NCBI GenBank assembly: GCA_024235215.1
Contig: JACKMU010000006.1
Location: 124,001-188,000 of the forward strand
Length of the DNA: 64,000 nt
Source of the DNA: Chromatiaceae bacterium
GTDB taxonomy: Bacteria > Pseudomonadota > Gammaproteobacteria > Chromatiales > Chromatiaceae
Reading direction: 5' to 3'
In this document: positions 42,749 to 51,604 of the stretch, one piece after another
How positions within the stretch are numbered: position 1 is the stretch's first letter
How the letters are laid out: every line of letters begins with the position of its first letter
Notes under the pieces: generated by a model
Databases searched by the model: none
Seen by the model: the letters and a program-made list of their open reading frames with translations, nothing else
What the model was told of the DNA's origin: nothing
Translations under genes and position numbers: made by a program

Positions 42749-44044
42749 ATGAATAAAGCGGTATTTCCAGCTTTTGTGGTGCTGTTTGCGCCAACGATAG
42801 CCAGAGCGGAAGAGGCGGCGATAAGCGGCTCCGATACGGCCTGGATTTTGACTTCCAGCGCGTTGGTTCTGTTTATGACTCTGCCGGGGCTGGCGCTCTT
42901 TTATGGGGGGCTGGTGCGCACTAAAAACGTACTTTCCGTGCTGATGCAGTGCTTCACTATCGCCAGTATCTCCTCTGTGCTCTGGCTGGTGGTTGGCTAC
43001 AGTCTTGCCTTCGGCGAGGGCAACGACTTTATCGGTGACTTCAGCAAGGCGATGATGGCAGGCGTTGGTCGGGAGACGGCTGCGGGTGAGATACCTGAGT
43101 CGCTATTCATGCTGTTCCAGATGACATTCGCAATCATTACCCCGGCACTGATCACAGGTGCCTTTGCCGAGCGTATGAAGTTCTCTGCGGTGGTGATCTT
43201 TAGTGCGCTCTGGCTGTTGCTGGTCTACGTACCAGTTGCTCACTGGGTGTGGGGTGGAGGCTGGCTGGGCCAAATGGGGGTATACGATTTCGCCGGGGGT
43301 CTGGTTGTGCATATCACCGCAGGTGTTGCCTCGCTGGTCGCGGCGGTGGTGCTGGGTCCGCGCAAAGGGTTTCCGCGCACTGCGATGCCGCCGCACAACA
43401 TGACGATGGCGATCAGCGGTGCCGGTATGCTTTGGGTCGGCTGGTTCGGTTTTAACGGCGGTAGCGCACTTGCGGCCAATGGGAGTGCTGCCATGGCTAT
43501 GCTGGTGACCCATATCGCTGCTGCGACCGGTGCCATGACCTGGCTTGGCATAGAGTGGTACCGCTTCGGTAAGCCCAGCGCGTTGGGTGCGGTTACCGGT
43601 ATGGTGGCCGGGCTGGGTACGATAACCCCGGCTTCCGGTTTTGTCGGTCCGGGCGGTGCACTGATCATTGGTTTGCTGGCTGGTGGTACTTGTTATTCGG
43701 CCACCCAGTACATCAAAAAGGTGCTGCAGATCGACGATTCACTAGACGTTTTTCCGGTGCATGGTGTTGGCGGGATGCTCGGCACGTTGATGGCAGGCGT
43801 CTTTTCCGCCACGACGTTGGGCGTGTTCAGCGGCTACGGTTATGCTGACGGGATCTCGAGTATGAGTGGACAGGTATGGGTCCAGTTAATCGGGGTGATT
43901 GGCGTAGTGGTGTTTACCGCTGTGGTAACCTGGGGAATCTTGAAACTGGTGGAAATGCTGACCAAAGGTCTGCGCGTAAGTGATGAACATGAGACTGAGG
44001 GACTCGACCACGTGAGTCATGAGGAGACTGGTTACAATCTGTAG
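42749..44044 (+). CDS. amtB: Ammonium transporter Amt
   Basis: A 431-residue membrane channel with a signal-like N-terminus (cleaved in AmtB) and 11 helices. The twin pore histidines are present in PVAHWVWGGGW and in FPVHGVGGML. FYGGLVRTKNVLS and WFGFNGGSALAANG are the family signatures. The ATG has GGGGAG nine bases before it. The usual glnK partner is not adjacent. The NtrC/sigma-54 control region lies directly upstream and a terminator directly downstream. Confidence 0.95.
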   Translation: MNKAVFPAFVVLFAPTIARAEEAAISGSDTAWILTSSALVLFMTLPGLALFYGGLVRTKNVLSVLMQCFTIASISSVLWLVVGYSLAFGEGNDFIGDFSKAMMAGVGRETAAGEIPESLFMLFQMTFAIITPALITGAFAERMKFSAVVIFSALWLLLVYVPVAHWVWGGGWLGQMGVYDFAGGLVVHITAGVASLVAAVVLGPRKGFPRTAMPPHNMTMAISGAGMLWVGWFGFNGGSALAANGSAAMAMLVTHIAAATGAMTWLGIEWYRFGKPSALGAVTGMVAGLGTITPASGFVGPGGALIIGLLAGGTCYSATQYIKKVLQIDDSLDVFPVHGVGGMLGTLMAGVFSATTLGVFSGYGYADGISSMSGQVWVQLIGVIGVVVFTAVVTWGILKLVEMLTKGLRVSDEHETEGLDHVSHEETGYNL

Positions 44045-44063
44045 CGGAGCGGCTATGACCAAC

Positions 44064-44091
44064 AAAAAACGGCGTTCAACGCCGTTTTTTG
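44064..44091. terminator. Bidirectional terminator between amtB and tRNA-Pro
   Basis: AAAAAACGGCG-TTCAA-CGCCGTTTTTT: a palindrome with A-run and T-run on both sides, so it can end amtB on the plus strand and the tRNA/ispB-side transcript on the minus strand. Confidence 0.88.
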
Positions 44092-44128
44092 TCTTGCCAC
44101 AAGTTTTGGCTGGTTGAAGATAAAAAGT

Positions 44129-44205
44129 TGGTCGGGATGAGAGGATTTGAACCTCCGACTTCTTCGTCCCGAACGAAGCGCGCTACCAGACTGCGCTACA
44201 CCCCG
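44129..44205 (-). tRNA. tRNA-Pro (anticodon CGG)
   Basis: 77-nt tRNA with encoded CCA. Acceptor CGGGGTG pairs with CATCCCG (seven pairs), discriminator A. Anticodon stem CTTCG/CGAAG closes the loop TTCGGGA, giving anticodon CGG. T-arm GGTTCAAATCC. It lies nine bases downstream of the ispB stop and may be processed from the same transcript. Confidence 0.95.
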
Positions 44206-44213
44206 AATAAAAC

Positions 44214-45182
44214 TCATTTACTACGCTTGACGGCAAAGTTGGCAACTGCTGTTAGCGCATCACGAAAGATTGAGGCAGGAAGCCGTTCAATTGCGGCTAT
44301 AGCCTTGTCTGCCTCTTCTTGTGCGAGTCGCGAAGTGTACTCGATTGCGTCGGTTGATTCAATGGCAGCCATGACCGCTGCAATATGTTCCCGGCCTCCC
44401 TGCTCAATAGCGTTACGCAAAGCCAGTTGCTGTGCTTGTGTGCCAACCTGCATTGCGCGTATCAGCGGGAGGGTCGGTTTTCCTTCGGCCAGGTCGTCAC
44501 CGATATTTTTTCCGATGTCACTGGAGGAAGAGCCATAATCCAGTGCGTCGTCAATGATCTGGAAGGCGATGCCAAGATGCCGTCCATAATCGGCCAGTGC
44601 CTGCTCTTGCTCCACATTGGCACCGCTCAGCACTGCCCCGAGTTGAGCGCCCGCTTCGAACAGCGTGGCGGTTTTGCGCAGGATCACTTCCAGATACTTC
44701 TTTTCGTCGATGTCCGGGTCGTTGCAGTTAAGTAGTTGCAGCACCTCACCCTCGGCAATGCGATTGGTCGCGTGAGACAGAATTTCCATCACCCGCATCA
44801 CATTGATATCGACCATCATCTCGAATGCCCGGGAGTAGAGAAAGTCTCCGACCAGCACACTGGTGGCGTTGCCCCAGACGGCATTCGCGGTTTCACGATT
44901 GCGACGCTGCTCCGAGCCGTCAACGACGTCATCATGCAGCAGGGTAGCGGTGTGGATGAACTCGATGATCGCTGCCAGGTCGATATGCTCCTCACCCTGG
45001 TAGTTCAGTGCGTGTGCCGACAACAGTACGATGATGGGACGCAGGCGCTTGCCACCGCTATTGACGATATAGTGACCGACTTGATTGATCAGCACCACGT
45101 CGGATTGCAGGCGCTGCATAATCAGGGTGTCGACCAGTTTCATGTCGCCCTGGATCAAAGTGTTGATCGCGACTATATCCAT
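44214..45182 (-). CDS. ispB: Octaprenyl diphosphate synthase
   Basis: Builds the side chain of ubiquinone (and menaquinone) from IPP and FPP. The first Asp-rich motif is HDDVVD in TATLLHDDVVD, the second is DDALDYG, and GGKRLRP binds IPP. I chose the Met that aligns with the E. coli start and gives 322 residues (E. coli 323). Earlier ATGs at 45206 and 45305 would add residues with no homologue. Divergent from rplU, as in E. coli and Pseudomonas. Confidence 0.94.
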   Translation of the reverse strand: MDIVAINTLIQGDMKLVDTLIMQRLQSDVVLINQVGHYIVNSGGKRLRPIIVLLSAHALNYQGEEHIDLAAIIEFIHTATLLHDDVVDGSEQRRNRETANAVWGNATSVLVGDFLYSRAFEMMVDINVMRVMEILSHATNRIAEGEVLQLLNCNDPDIDEKKYLEVILRKTATLFEAGAQLGAVLSGANVEQEQALADYGRHLGIAFQIIDDALDYGSSSSDIGKNIGDDLAEGKPTLPLIRAMQVGTQAQQLALRNAIEQGGREHIAAVMAAIESTDAIEYTSRLAQEEADKAIAAIERLPASIFRDALTAVANFAVKRSK

Positions 45183-45402
45183 CTCGATTGTATCGGGAGA
45201 ATCCATACGGTAACTGAACCCACTCAGCAGGACCCCGCATGCTAGAGTTGCTGCCCATCCTCTGTCAAGCCGAAGTGGTTGCGGGCGACTGTAAGTGCGC
45301 TCCATGTTGACCTGACTCTGCGCTGTGGGTAGAATTCCCGCTCTTTGGTTGGTGCGTTGTCAATTCGCATCGGGATATATTCACTTATTGCGGGGATTTG
45401 GT

Positions 45403-45717
45403 ATGTATGCCGTAATCCAGACCGGTGGAAAACAGTACCGGGTTTCCGAGGGCGATCTCGTCAGGGTCGAGAAACTGAGTGCGGATGAGGGTGCTGAAGT
45501 TGAGCTCGACAAGGTGCTGATGATTGCAGATGGCGACAATGTCAAGACCGGTGCACCTTATATTGATGGTGGTAAGGTTTCGGCTACCGTCAGGTCCCAC
45601 GGTAAGGGTAAAAAGGTCAAGATCATCAAGTTCAGAAGACGCAAGCACCACCTGAAACATCAGGGACATCGCCAGTCGTACACTGAGCTGCAGATTACCG
45701 CAATCAGCGCTGGCTGA
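45403..45717 (+). CDS. rplU: 50S ribosomal protein L21
   Basis: 104 residues, full-length L21: MYAVIQTGGKQYRV at the start, RRRKHHLKHQGHRQSYTELQ near the end (read as two shorter pieces). First gene of rplU-rpmA-obg. The ATG is the one giving the canonical N-terminus. Transcribed divergently from ispB. Confidence 0.97.
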   Translation: MYAVIQTGGKQYRVSEGDLVRVEKLSADEGAEVELDKVLMIADGDNVKTGAPYIDGGKVSATVRSHGKGKKVKIIKFRRRKHHLKHQGHRQSYTELQITAISAG

Positions 45718-45730
45718 GGAGACTACTGAA

Positions 45731-45988
45731 ATGGCACATAAGAAAGCAGGCGGTAGCACACGAAACGGCCGTGATTCGGAGTCCAAACGGCTGGGCGTCA
45801 AGGTATTTGGTGGTCAGTCAATCTGCGCCGGAGGTATCATAATCCGTCAGCGTGGGACTCGTGTTCATGGCGGTGTCAACGTTGGCTGCGGCAAGGATCA
45901 TACGCTGTTCGCCAAGGCGGACGGTGTGGTCAAGTTCGAGGTTAAAGGACCAAACAAACGCAAATATGTCAGCGTAGTCACGGCCTGA
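45731..45988 (+). CDS. rpmA: 50S ribosomal protein L27
   Basis: 85 residues, full-length L27: MAHKKAGGSTRNGRDSESKR, then GVKVFGGQ and GIIIRQRGTRVHGG. The N-terminal tail that reaches the peptidyl transferase centre is intact and not preceded by the Firmicute-type cleaved extension. A terminator follows. Confidence 0.97.
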   Translation: MAHKKAGGSTRNGRDSESKRLGVKVFGGQSICAGGIIIRQRGTRVHGGVNVGCGKDHTLFAKADGVVKFEVKGPNKRKYVSVVTA

Positions 45989-46020
45989 CTGCTTCGAATA
46001 CAGACGCCCCGCAGTGAAAG

Positions 46021-46045
46021 GCCTCGTCAAATGACGGGGCTTTTT
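46021..46045 (+). terminator. Rho-independent terminator after rpmA
   Basis: GCCTCGTC-AAAT-GACGGGGC hairpin (one wobble) with TTTTT. It separates rplU-rpmA from obg, which therefore probably has its own promoter or depends on read-through. Confidence 0.85.
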
Positions 46046-46126
46046 ACGTTTGGGGATTCATGACTGGTGAGCCAGGTGTTCATTCAATTCTATTTTCTAT
46101 CTTGTCGCTAACGGATAGACCACCCA

Positions 46127-47203
46127 ATGAAATTTGTCGATGAAGCAACGATAAAGGTCGAGGCTGGAAACGGTGGCCGCGGCGCGGTCAGCTTTCGTCG
46201 TGAAAAATTCATTCCGCGAGGCGGCCCCGACGGTGGTGACGGTGGCGACGGTGGCAGTATTTATCTTGTTGCGAATTCAGGCATCAACACCTTGATCGAT
46301 TTTCGCCACAAGCGTACCCACCGGGCAGCGCACGGTGAGAGTGGTGCAGGACGTAACCGCACCGGTAGCAGTGCAGACGATCTCACGATCGACGTCCCCG
46401 TCGGAACACGGGTCTGGGATGGTGATACCGAGGAGATGATGGGTGAACTGCTGACACCCGGACAGAAACTGCTGGTTGCCAGAGGGGGATTTCACGGCAT
46501 CGGTAATGCGCGCTTCAAAAGCAGTACTAATCGTGCACCCAGACAATTCACTCCGGGCAGTGAGGGAGAGCGGCGTGAACTGCGACTTGAATTGATACTG
46601 CTTGCCGACGTTGGATTGTTAGGCGTGCCGAACGCGGGTAAGTCGAGTTTGATCCGCAAGGTTTCAAGTGCCAGGCCGAAAGTGGCGGAGTATCCGTTCA
46701 CCACACTGTACCCCAATCTGGGTGTGGTCAGCTGCGGTGATGAGCGCAGTTTCGTCATTGCGGACGTGCCCGGTCTGATAGCGGGGGCATCGGAAGGAGC
46801 CGGGTTGGGCGTTCGTTTCCTGAAGCACCTCGAACGCACCCGGCTGCTGCTGCATCTGGTCGATATCGCTTCTCTAGGTGGTGTTGAGGAGCCTATGCAC
46901 GAGGTGCTGCTTATCATGCAGGAATTGGCCCGTTTCAGTCCGGAGTTGGCCGCCCGGGAACGTTGGCTGGTGCTCAATAAGTGCGATCTGCTGTCGCAGG
47001 AGGAGTTACAACAACGCCGGTCACTGTTGGTCGAAAAGCTCCAGTGGGATGGGGAGCTGTATGCAATATCTGCATTGACGGGTGCAGGAGTGGAGGTGTT
47101 GATGGAGGCGCTCATGAGACGGTTGGAGCAGTTGGGAGGACGTTTCCATGTGGAAGCGGAGCGTGCGGCTGACGAAGACACAGCCTGGGATCCGTTGCAG
47201 TGA
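46127..47203 (+). CDS. obg: GTPase Obg/CgtA
   Basis: Ribosome-assembly and stress GTPase. 358 residues. N-terminal Obg fold with glycine-rich arms (NGGRGAVSFRREKF, PDGGDGGDGG), G domain with G1 GVPNAGKSS, G2/G3 DVPGLIAGA and G4 NKCDLL. Normal length for the gammaproteobacterial form, without the extra C-terminal OCT domain. Overlaps the proB start. Confidence 0.96.
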   Translation: MKFVDEATIKVEAGNGGRGAVSFRREKFIPRGGPDGGDGGDGGSIYLVANSGINTLIDFRHKRTHRAAHGESGAGRNRTGSSADDLTIDVPVGTRVWDGDTEEMMGELLTPGQKLLVARGGFHGIGNARFKSSTNRAPRQFTPGSEGERRELRLELILLADVGLLGVPNAGKSSLIRKVSSARPKVAEYPFTTLYPNLGVVSCGDERSFVIADVPGLIAGASEGAGLGVRFLKHLERTRLLLHLVDIASLGGVEEPMHEVLLIMQELARFSPELAARERWLVLNKCDLLSQEELQQRRSLLVEKLQWDGELYAISALTGAGVEVLMEALMRRLEQLGGRFHVEAERAADEDTAWDPLQ

Positions 47204-48342
47204 GCGTTAATTCGATGATCAGATCACGCAGCGAACTGGGTGCAACCAGGCGCTGGGTGGTGAAGATCGGCAGCGCACTGCTGACGGCGGACGGGAAGGG
47301 GTTGGCACGGGAGTCACTGGCCGACTGGGTTCAGCAGATGGCGCAACGTGTACTTGCAGGTAAGCAGTTGATACTGGTCTCCTCGGGTGCTGTCTCCGAA
47401 GGGATGAGTCGGCTTGGCTGGCAGCGCCGACCGACAGCGCTGCATGAACTGCAGGCGGTGGCCGCAGTGGGCCAGATGGGATTGGTGCGTGCCTATGAGA
47501 CCTGTTTCATGAAGCACGGTCTGCACACGGCTCAGGTACTGTTGACGCATGATGATCTCTTGAATCGTGAGCGTTATCTTAATGCGCGTAGTACGTTACG
47601 CACGCTGATGGAACTTGGCGTGGTGCCGGTGGTAAATGAAAACGATACAGTGGCCAACGACGAGCTGCGCTTTGGAGACAACGATACCCTGGCTGCACTG
47701 GTGGCCAACCTGGTGGATGCGGAGCTGTTGATCTTACTGACGGATCAACATGGGTTGTTCGATGCCGATCCCCGCTTCTACCCCAACGCCAAACTGATAT
47801 CTGAAAGTCGGGTCGACAATGAACTGCTGAAACAGGTTGCCGGTGACAGCGTTAGCGGCGTTGGGCGCGGGGGAATGGCAACCAAGGTGAGAGCCGCCAG
47901 CGTGGCAGCGCGCTCTGGTGCTGCCACAGTGATCGCGCCGGGTAGGTCGGATAATGTGCTGAGCCGAATTGCTGAAGGTGAGGAGATCGGAACGCTGTTG
48001 TTGCCGATTCAGGGTCCGGAAGCAGCGCGCAAGCGCTGGCTTGCCGGCCATCTACAGGTGCGGGGCAGGCTGATTCTGGATGCGGGGGCGGTACGGGTTT
48101 TGCGGGAATCCGGGCGGAGTCTTCTGCCTGTCGGCGTAAAAGAGGTGGTTGGCAACTTCTCCCGTGGTCAGGTTGTTTCCTGCGTGGATGAACAGGGACG
48201 CGAGGTGGCACGCGGTCTGGTCAACTACGGTTCGTTGGAGGCTAGTGGGATCATGGGCAGACCGTCGACCCAGATTCGGGAGATCCTCGGCTATATGGAC
48301 GAGGAGGAGTTGATCCATCGGGACAATCTGGTGTTGGTGTAA
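47200..48342 (+). CDS. proB: Glutamate 5-kinase
   Basis: First step of proline synthesis. 380 residues. The kinase domain has VVKIGSALL and LVSSGAVSEGM, plus NENDTVANDELRFGDND; the C-terminal PUA domain begins near GRLILDAGAVRVL. GTG start overlapping the obg stop, so the two are coupled; an ATG five codons on is possible. No proA is adjacent. A terminator follows. Confidence 0.95.
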   Translation: MSVNSMIRSRSELGATRRWVVKIGSALLTADGKGLARESLADWVQQMAQRVLAGKQLILVSSGAVSEGMSRLGWQRRPTALHELQAVAAVGQMGLVRAYETCFMKHGLHTAQVLLTHDDLLNRERYLNARSTLRTLMELGVVPVVNENDTVANDELRFGDNDTLAALVANLVDAELLILLTDQHGLFDADPRFYPNAKLISESRVDNELLKQVAGDSVSGVGRGGMATKVRAASVAARSGAATVIAPGRSDNVLSRIAEGEEIGTLLLPIQGPEAARKRWLAGHLQVRGRLILDAGAVRVLRESGRSLLPVGVKEVVGNFSRGQVVSCVDEQGREVARGLVNYGSLEASGIMGRPSTQIREILGYMDEEELIHRDNLVLV

Positions 48343-48390
48343 CCCGGCGTCGTATTCGGCTGCTGGATGCAGTGGCTCAATAATAAAAAA

Positions 48391-48417
48391 ACCGGCTGTA
48401 GATAAGCCGGTTTTTTT
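48391..48417. terminator. Bidirectional terminator between proB and rpsT
   Basis: ACCGGCT-GTAGATA-AGCCGGT with A-run before and T-run after. Serves proB on the plus strand and rpsT on the minus strand. Confidence 0.9.
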
Positions 48418-48438
48418 ACGGAGGTTGGGAAGCCAGAA

Positions 48439-48699
48439 CTACATTGCTTTGATACGCGCATTGAGCCGGCTTTTGAAGCGGGCTGCCTTGTTCTTGTGTA
48501 TCAGACCCTGGTTGGCGGTGCTATCGATGACCGGTATCGCCAGTTTATATGCGGCCAACGCGCTCTCTTTCTCTCCAGCAGAGACCGCTTTCACCACGTT
48601 TTTCATGTGGGTGCGCATGTTGCTGCGGCAGGACGCGTTTTGCTGGCGATGTTTTTCTGCCTGGCGCGCACGCTTACGGGCTTGTGCTGAGTTGGCCAA
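48439..48699 (-). CDS. rpsT: 30S ribosomal protein S20 (TTG start)
   Basis: 86 residues, full-length S20: (M)ANSAQARKRARQAEKHRQ at the N-terminus and ALAAYKLAIPVIDSTA later. The codon that gives the family N-terminus is TTG, preceded by GGGAG. E. coli rpsT also starts at UUG, where the poor start is part of S20 autoregulation. Divergent from murJ. Confidence 0.96.
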   Translation of the reverse strand: MANSAQARKRARQAEKHRQQNASCRSNMRTHMKNVVKAVSAGEKESALAAYKLAIPVIDSTANQGLIHKNKAARFKSRLNARIKAM

Positions 48700-48891
48700 A
48701 GTAGTTCTCCCAAAATTCACTAAGAACAATCAAAGAGCTGCGCATTTTGCGAATAACGGTTTAGTTTGTCAACACCGAATTGGTGCTACTCGCTGTAATT
48801 TGGGCATGCTGACGCTATTTTTCTCTTATCGAAATGATAGCAGGGCCTATAATCACCGCTTCAATCATCTGCAGGCACGGTCAACGGGGCA

Positions 48892-50424
48892 ATGCTCAAC
48901 TCTCTGGTAAAAGTCGGCTCCAACACGATGGTATCACGTGTGTTGGGGTTCATACGGGATCTGGTTTTTGCCCACCTGTTTGGCGCCAGCGCCGCTACCG
49001 ACGCTTTTTTCGTCGCCTTCAAGATCCCCAATTTTCTGCGTCGGTTATTCGCCGAGGGGGCGTTCTCCGTTGCATTTGTACCGGTGCTGACCGAATACAA
49101 AGAGAAGCGTGGATTCTCCGAACTCAAGCTGTTTGTCGATCATGTCGCCGGAACCCTCGGCGTGGTTGTATTGGCTGTCACGCTATTGGGTGTGATCGGT
49201 GCCCCCTATCTGATTCTGGTTTTCGCCCCGGGGTTTATCCATGAGACTGAGAAGCTGTTGCTTGCCAGCGACATGCTGCGACTCACATTCCCCTACCTCT
49301 TTTTTATCTCTTTGACCGCGTTGGCTGGTGGCATTCTCAATGCTCATAACCGCTTCGGTGTGCCTGCATTTACACCGGTGCTGCTCAATCTCTCGATGAT
49401 TGCCTGTGCCCTCTGGTTGTCGCCGCTGTTACAACGTCCGGTGGTCGCGCTCGCCTGGGGTGTGCTGTTCGCCGGAATCGCTCAACTGTTGTTTCAGGGA
49501 CCGTTTCTGCTCCAGTTGAAGCTGCTGCCGAGATTCAGATTCGCACCAAAAGATGCAGGAGTGCGCAGGATCGGACGGCTCATGCTGCCGGCATTATTCG
49601 GTGTTTCGGTAACCCAGATCAACCTGTTGCTGGATACACTGATCGCCTCTTTTCTGATCAGCGGCAGTATCTCTTGGCTCTACTATTCCGACCGGCTGAT
49701 GGAGTTTCCACTGGGAGTGCTTGGGGTGGCGCTCGGTACTGTGATTCTGCCCAGCCTCTCGCGCACCCATGCTTTGGAATCCAGCGAAGGCTTTTCCCAG
49801 ACTATCGATTGGGCGCTGCGCTGGGCGCTGCTGCTGGGGATGCCGGCAGCGGTTGGGTTGTTTGTGTTATCCGGTCCGATAATCTCCACACTGTTTCAGT
49901 CCAAAGTATTCACGGCGGAGGATGTGGCGCTGGCTCAGCGCAGCTTGATGGCCTACTCACTCGGGCTGGTATCGTTTATTCTGATCAAGGTGCTTGCTCC
50001 CGGCTATTACGCACGGCAGGACACCCGCACACCGGTGCGCATCGCAGTCATCGCCATGGCTGCGAATATGGGGTTGAACATCATACTGGTGTTTCCACTT
50101 GCCCATGCCGGCCTGGCGCTTGCCACCACGCTTTCCGCTTCACTCAATGCTTACCTTCTGTGGCGTGGATTGTGTCGCCAGGGGGTCTATCTACCGCAGA
50201 CAGGATGGCCTCAATTGCTGCTGCGGGTGGTGGCAGCCAACTGCTTATTGGCGTTGGCGCTCTATTGGGGTGGCGGGGCTTTATCGGAATGGACCGCCGC
50301 GGCAACCTGGGAGAAGGTCTGGCGGCTGCTGGGCCTGGTGCTCTGCGGGACAATCGTCTATGTGGCATCACTACTGCTGGTTGGCATACGACGGTATCAT
50401 TTTCGTGGTTCTACCACAGCCTGA
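48892..50424 (+). CDS. murJ: Lipid II flippase MurJ
   Basis: 510 residues, about 14 transmembrane helices of the MOP superfamily. Family motifs: GSNTMVSRVLGFIRD, FKIPNFLRRLFAEGAFS and the PALFGVSVTQINLL stretch. It moves the peptidoglycan precursor across the inner membrane. First of the murJ-ribF-ileS-lspA series, divergent from rpsT as in Pseudomonas. Confidence 0.95.
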   Translation: MLNSLVKVGSNTMVSRVLGFIRDLVFAHLFGASAATDAFFVAFKIPNFLRRLFAEGAFSVAFVPVLTEYKEKRGFSELKLFVDHVAGTLGVVVLAVTLLGVIGAPYLILVFAPGFIHETEKLLLASDMLRLTFPYLFFISLTALAGGILNAHNRFGVPAFTPVLLNLSMIACALWLSPLLQRPVVALAWGVLFAGIAQLLFQGPFLLQLKLLPRFRFAPKDAGVRRIGRLMLPALFGVSVTQINLLLDTLIASFLISGSISWLYYSDRLMEFPLGVLGVALGTVILPSLSRTHALESSEGFSQTIDWALRWALLLGMPAAVGLFVLSGPIISTLFQSKVFTAEDVALAQRSLMAYSLGLVSFILIKVLAPGYYARQDTRTPVRIAVIAMAANMGLNIILVFPLAHAGLALATTLSASLNAYLLWRGLCRQGVYLPQTGWPQLLLRVVAANCLLALALYWGGGALSEWTAAATWEKVWRLLGLVLCGTIVYVASLLLVGIRRYHFRGSTTA

Positions 50425-50629
50425 TCCGACAGCAGCAAGAAAAACCAAAATCCAGATACGCTAATTCAGACATGGTAATTTGTTGACATAGCACAAAAAA
50501 TATTCAAGCTTTTTCTTGTATCTGCATTTCAGCAAAGAATATACAGGTAAATTGTCGTGGCAGGGACTTGCGACAAAAGTTCGCATATAATCACCCGCTT
50601 TGAGTTGTATATAGCCGGGACTGATTGGA

Positions 50630-51562
50630 ATGCAGGTGATTCGTGGTTTACACAATCTGCGTGCCGAGCATCGGGGCTGTGTGGCGACCATCGGTAACTT
50701 CGATGGTGTGCACCTTGGTCATCAGGCAGTCTTCGTGCATCTGCGACAGAAGGCGCTTCAGTTTGGATTGCCGGCAACGGTGATCACCTTCGAGCCACAA
50801 CCGCAGGAGTTTTTTTCTCCGGAAAAAGCGCCTGCACGACTGACCAGGATGCGGGAGAAGCTGCACGCAATCAAGGATGCGGGTATTGATCGGGTGGTAT
50901 TGCTGGAGTTCAATCAGAAGCTTGCGGAAATGCCTGCCGAGTTGTTTGTGCAGCATCTACTGGTTGACGGTCTCGGAATCCGCTACCTGTTTGTGGGCGA
51001 TGATTTTCGCTTCGGCCAGCAACGAATGGGTGACATTGGTCTGCTGCGCACGGTGGGTGAAGCGCATCTGTTTGATGTGGAAAATATGAATACCTTCATG
51101 GTTGGGGACGAACGCGTCAGCAGCACCAAGGTACGGGAACTGCTGGCGGCGGGTGACCTGGAACAAGCAGCGCACTATCTGGGACGTGCCTACCGCATAT
51201 GCGGACGAGTAGCACACGGTGACGCACGTGGGCGAACCATTGGCTTCCCAACTGCAAACATCAATCTGCATCGCAAAGTCAGTCCATTGAACGGAGTCTA
51301 TGCGGTTTCGGTGTTCGGACTGGGCGAGCAGGGTCTGTCGGGGGTGGCCAATATCGGCACCCGGCCGACTGTGGCGGGAGATCAGCGCTATCTGCTTGAA
51401 GTACACCTTTTCGATTTCTACCGCGATATCTACGGAGCCCATGCCGAGGTGGAATTCAAACTCAAACTGCGTGATGAGAAGCGGTTTGATTCATTCGAAC
51501 AGCTGCGCCAGCAGATTGAGCGTGACAGCAGCGCCGCAAGAGCATATTTTTTAACCAATTGA
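50630..51562 (+). CDS. ribF: Bifunctional riboflavin kinase / FAD synthetase
   Basis: 310 residues. N-terminal FAD synthetase nucleotidyltransferase domain with GNFDGVHLGHQAV (G-x-x-H-x-G-H) and the VSSTKVRELL-like segment; C-terminal riboflavin kinase domain with GRTIGFPTANI and GVYAVSV. ATG with weak ribosome site after a 205-base gap from murJ. Upstream of ileS as usual. Confidence 0.95.
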   Translation: MQVIRGLHNLRAEHRGCVATIGNFDGVHLGHQAVFVHLRQKALQFGLPATVITFEPQPQEFFSPEKAPARLTRMREKLHAIKDAGIDRVVLLEFNQKLAEMPAELFVQHLLVDGLGIRYLFVGDDFRFGQQRMGDIGLLRTVGEAHLFDVENMNTFMVGDERVSSTKVRELLAAGDLEQAAHYLGRAYRICGRVAHGDARGRTIGFPTANINLHRKVSPLNGVYAVSVFGLGEQGLSGVANIGTRPTVAGDQRYLLEVHLFDFYRDIYGAHAEVEFKLKLRDEKRFDSFEQLRQQIERDSSAARAYFLTN

Positions 51563-51604
51563 GTGAAACAGTGCCATTGAGGCAATAGAGCGAAGCAACC
51601 AGCC

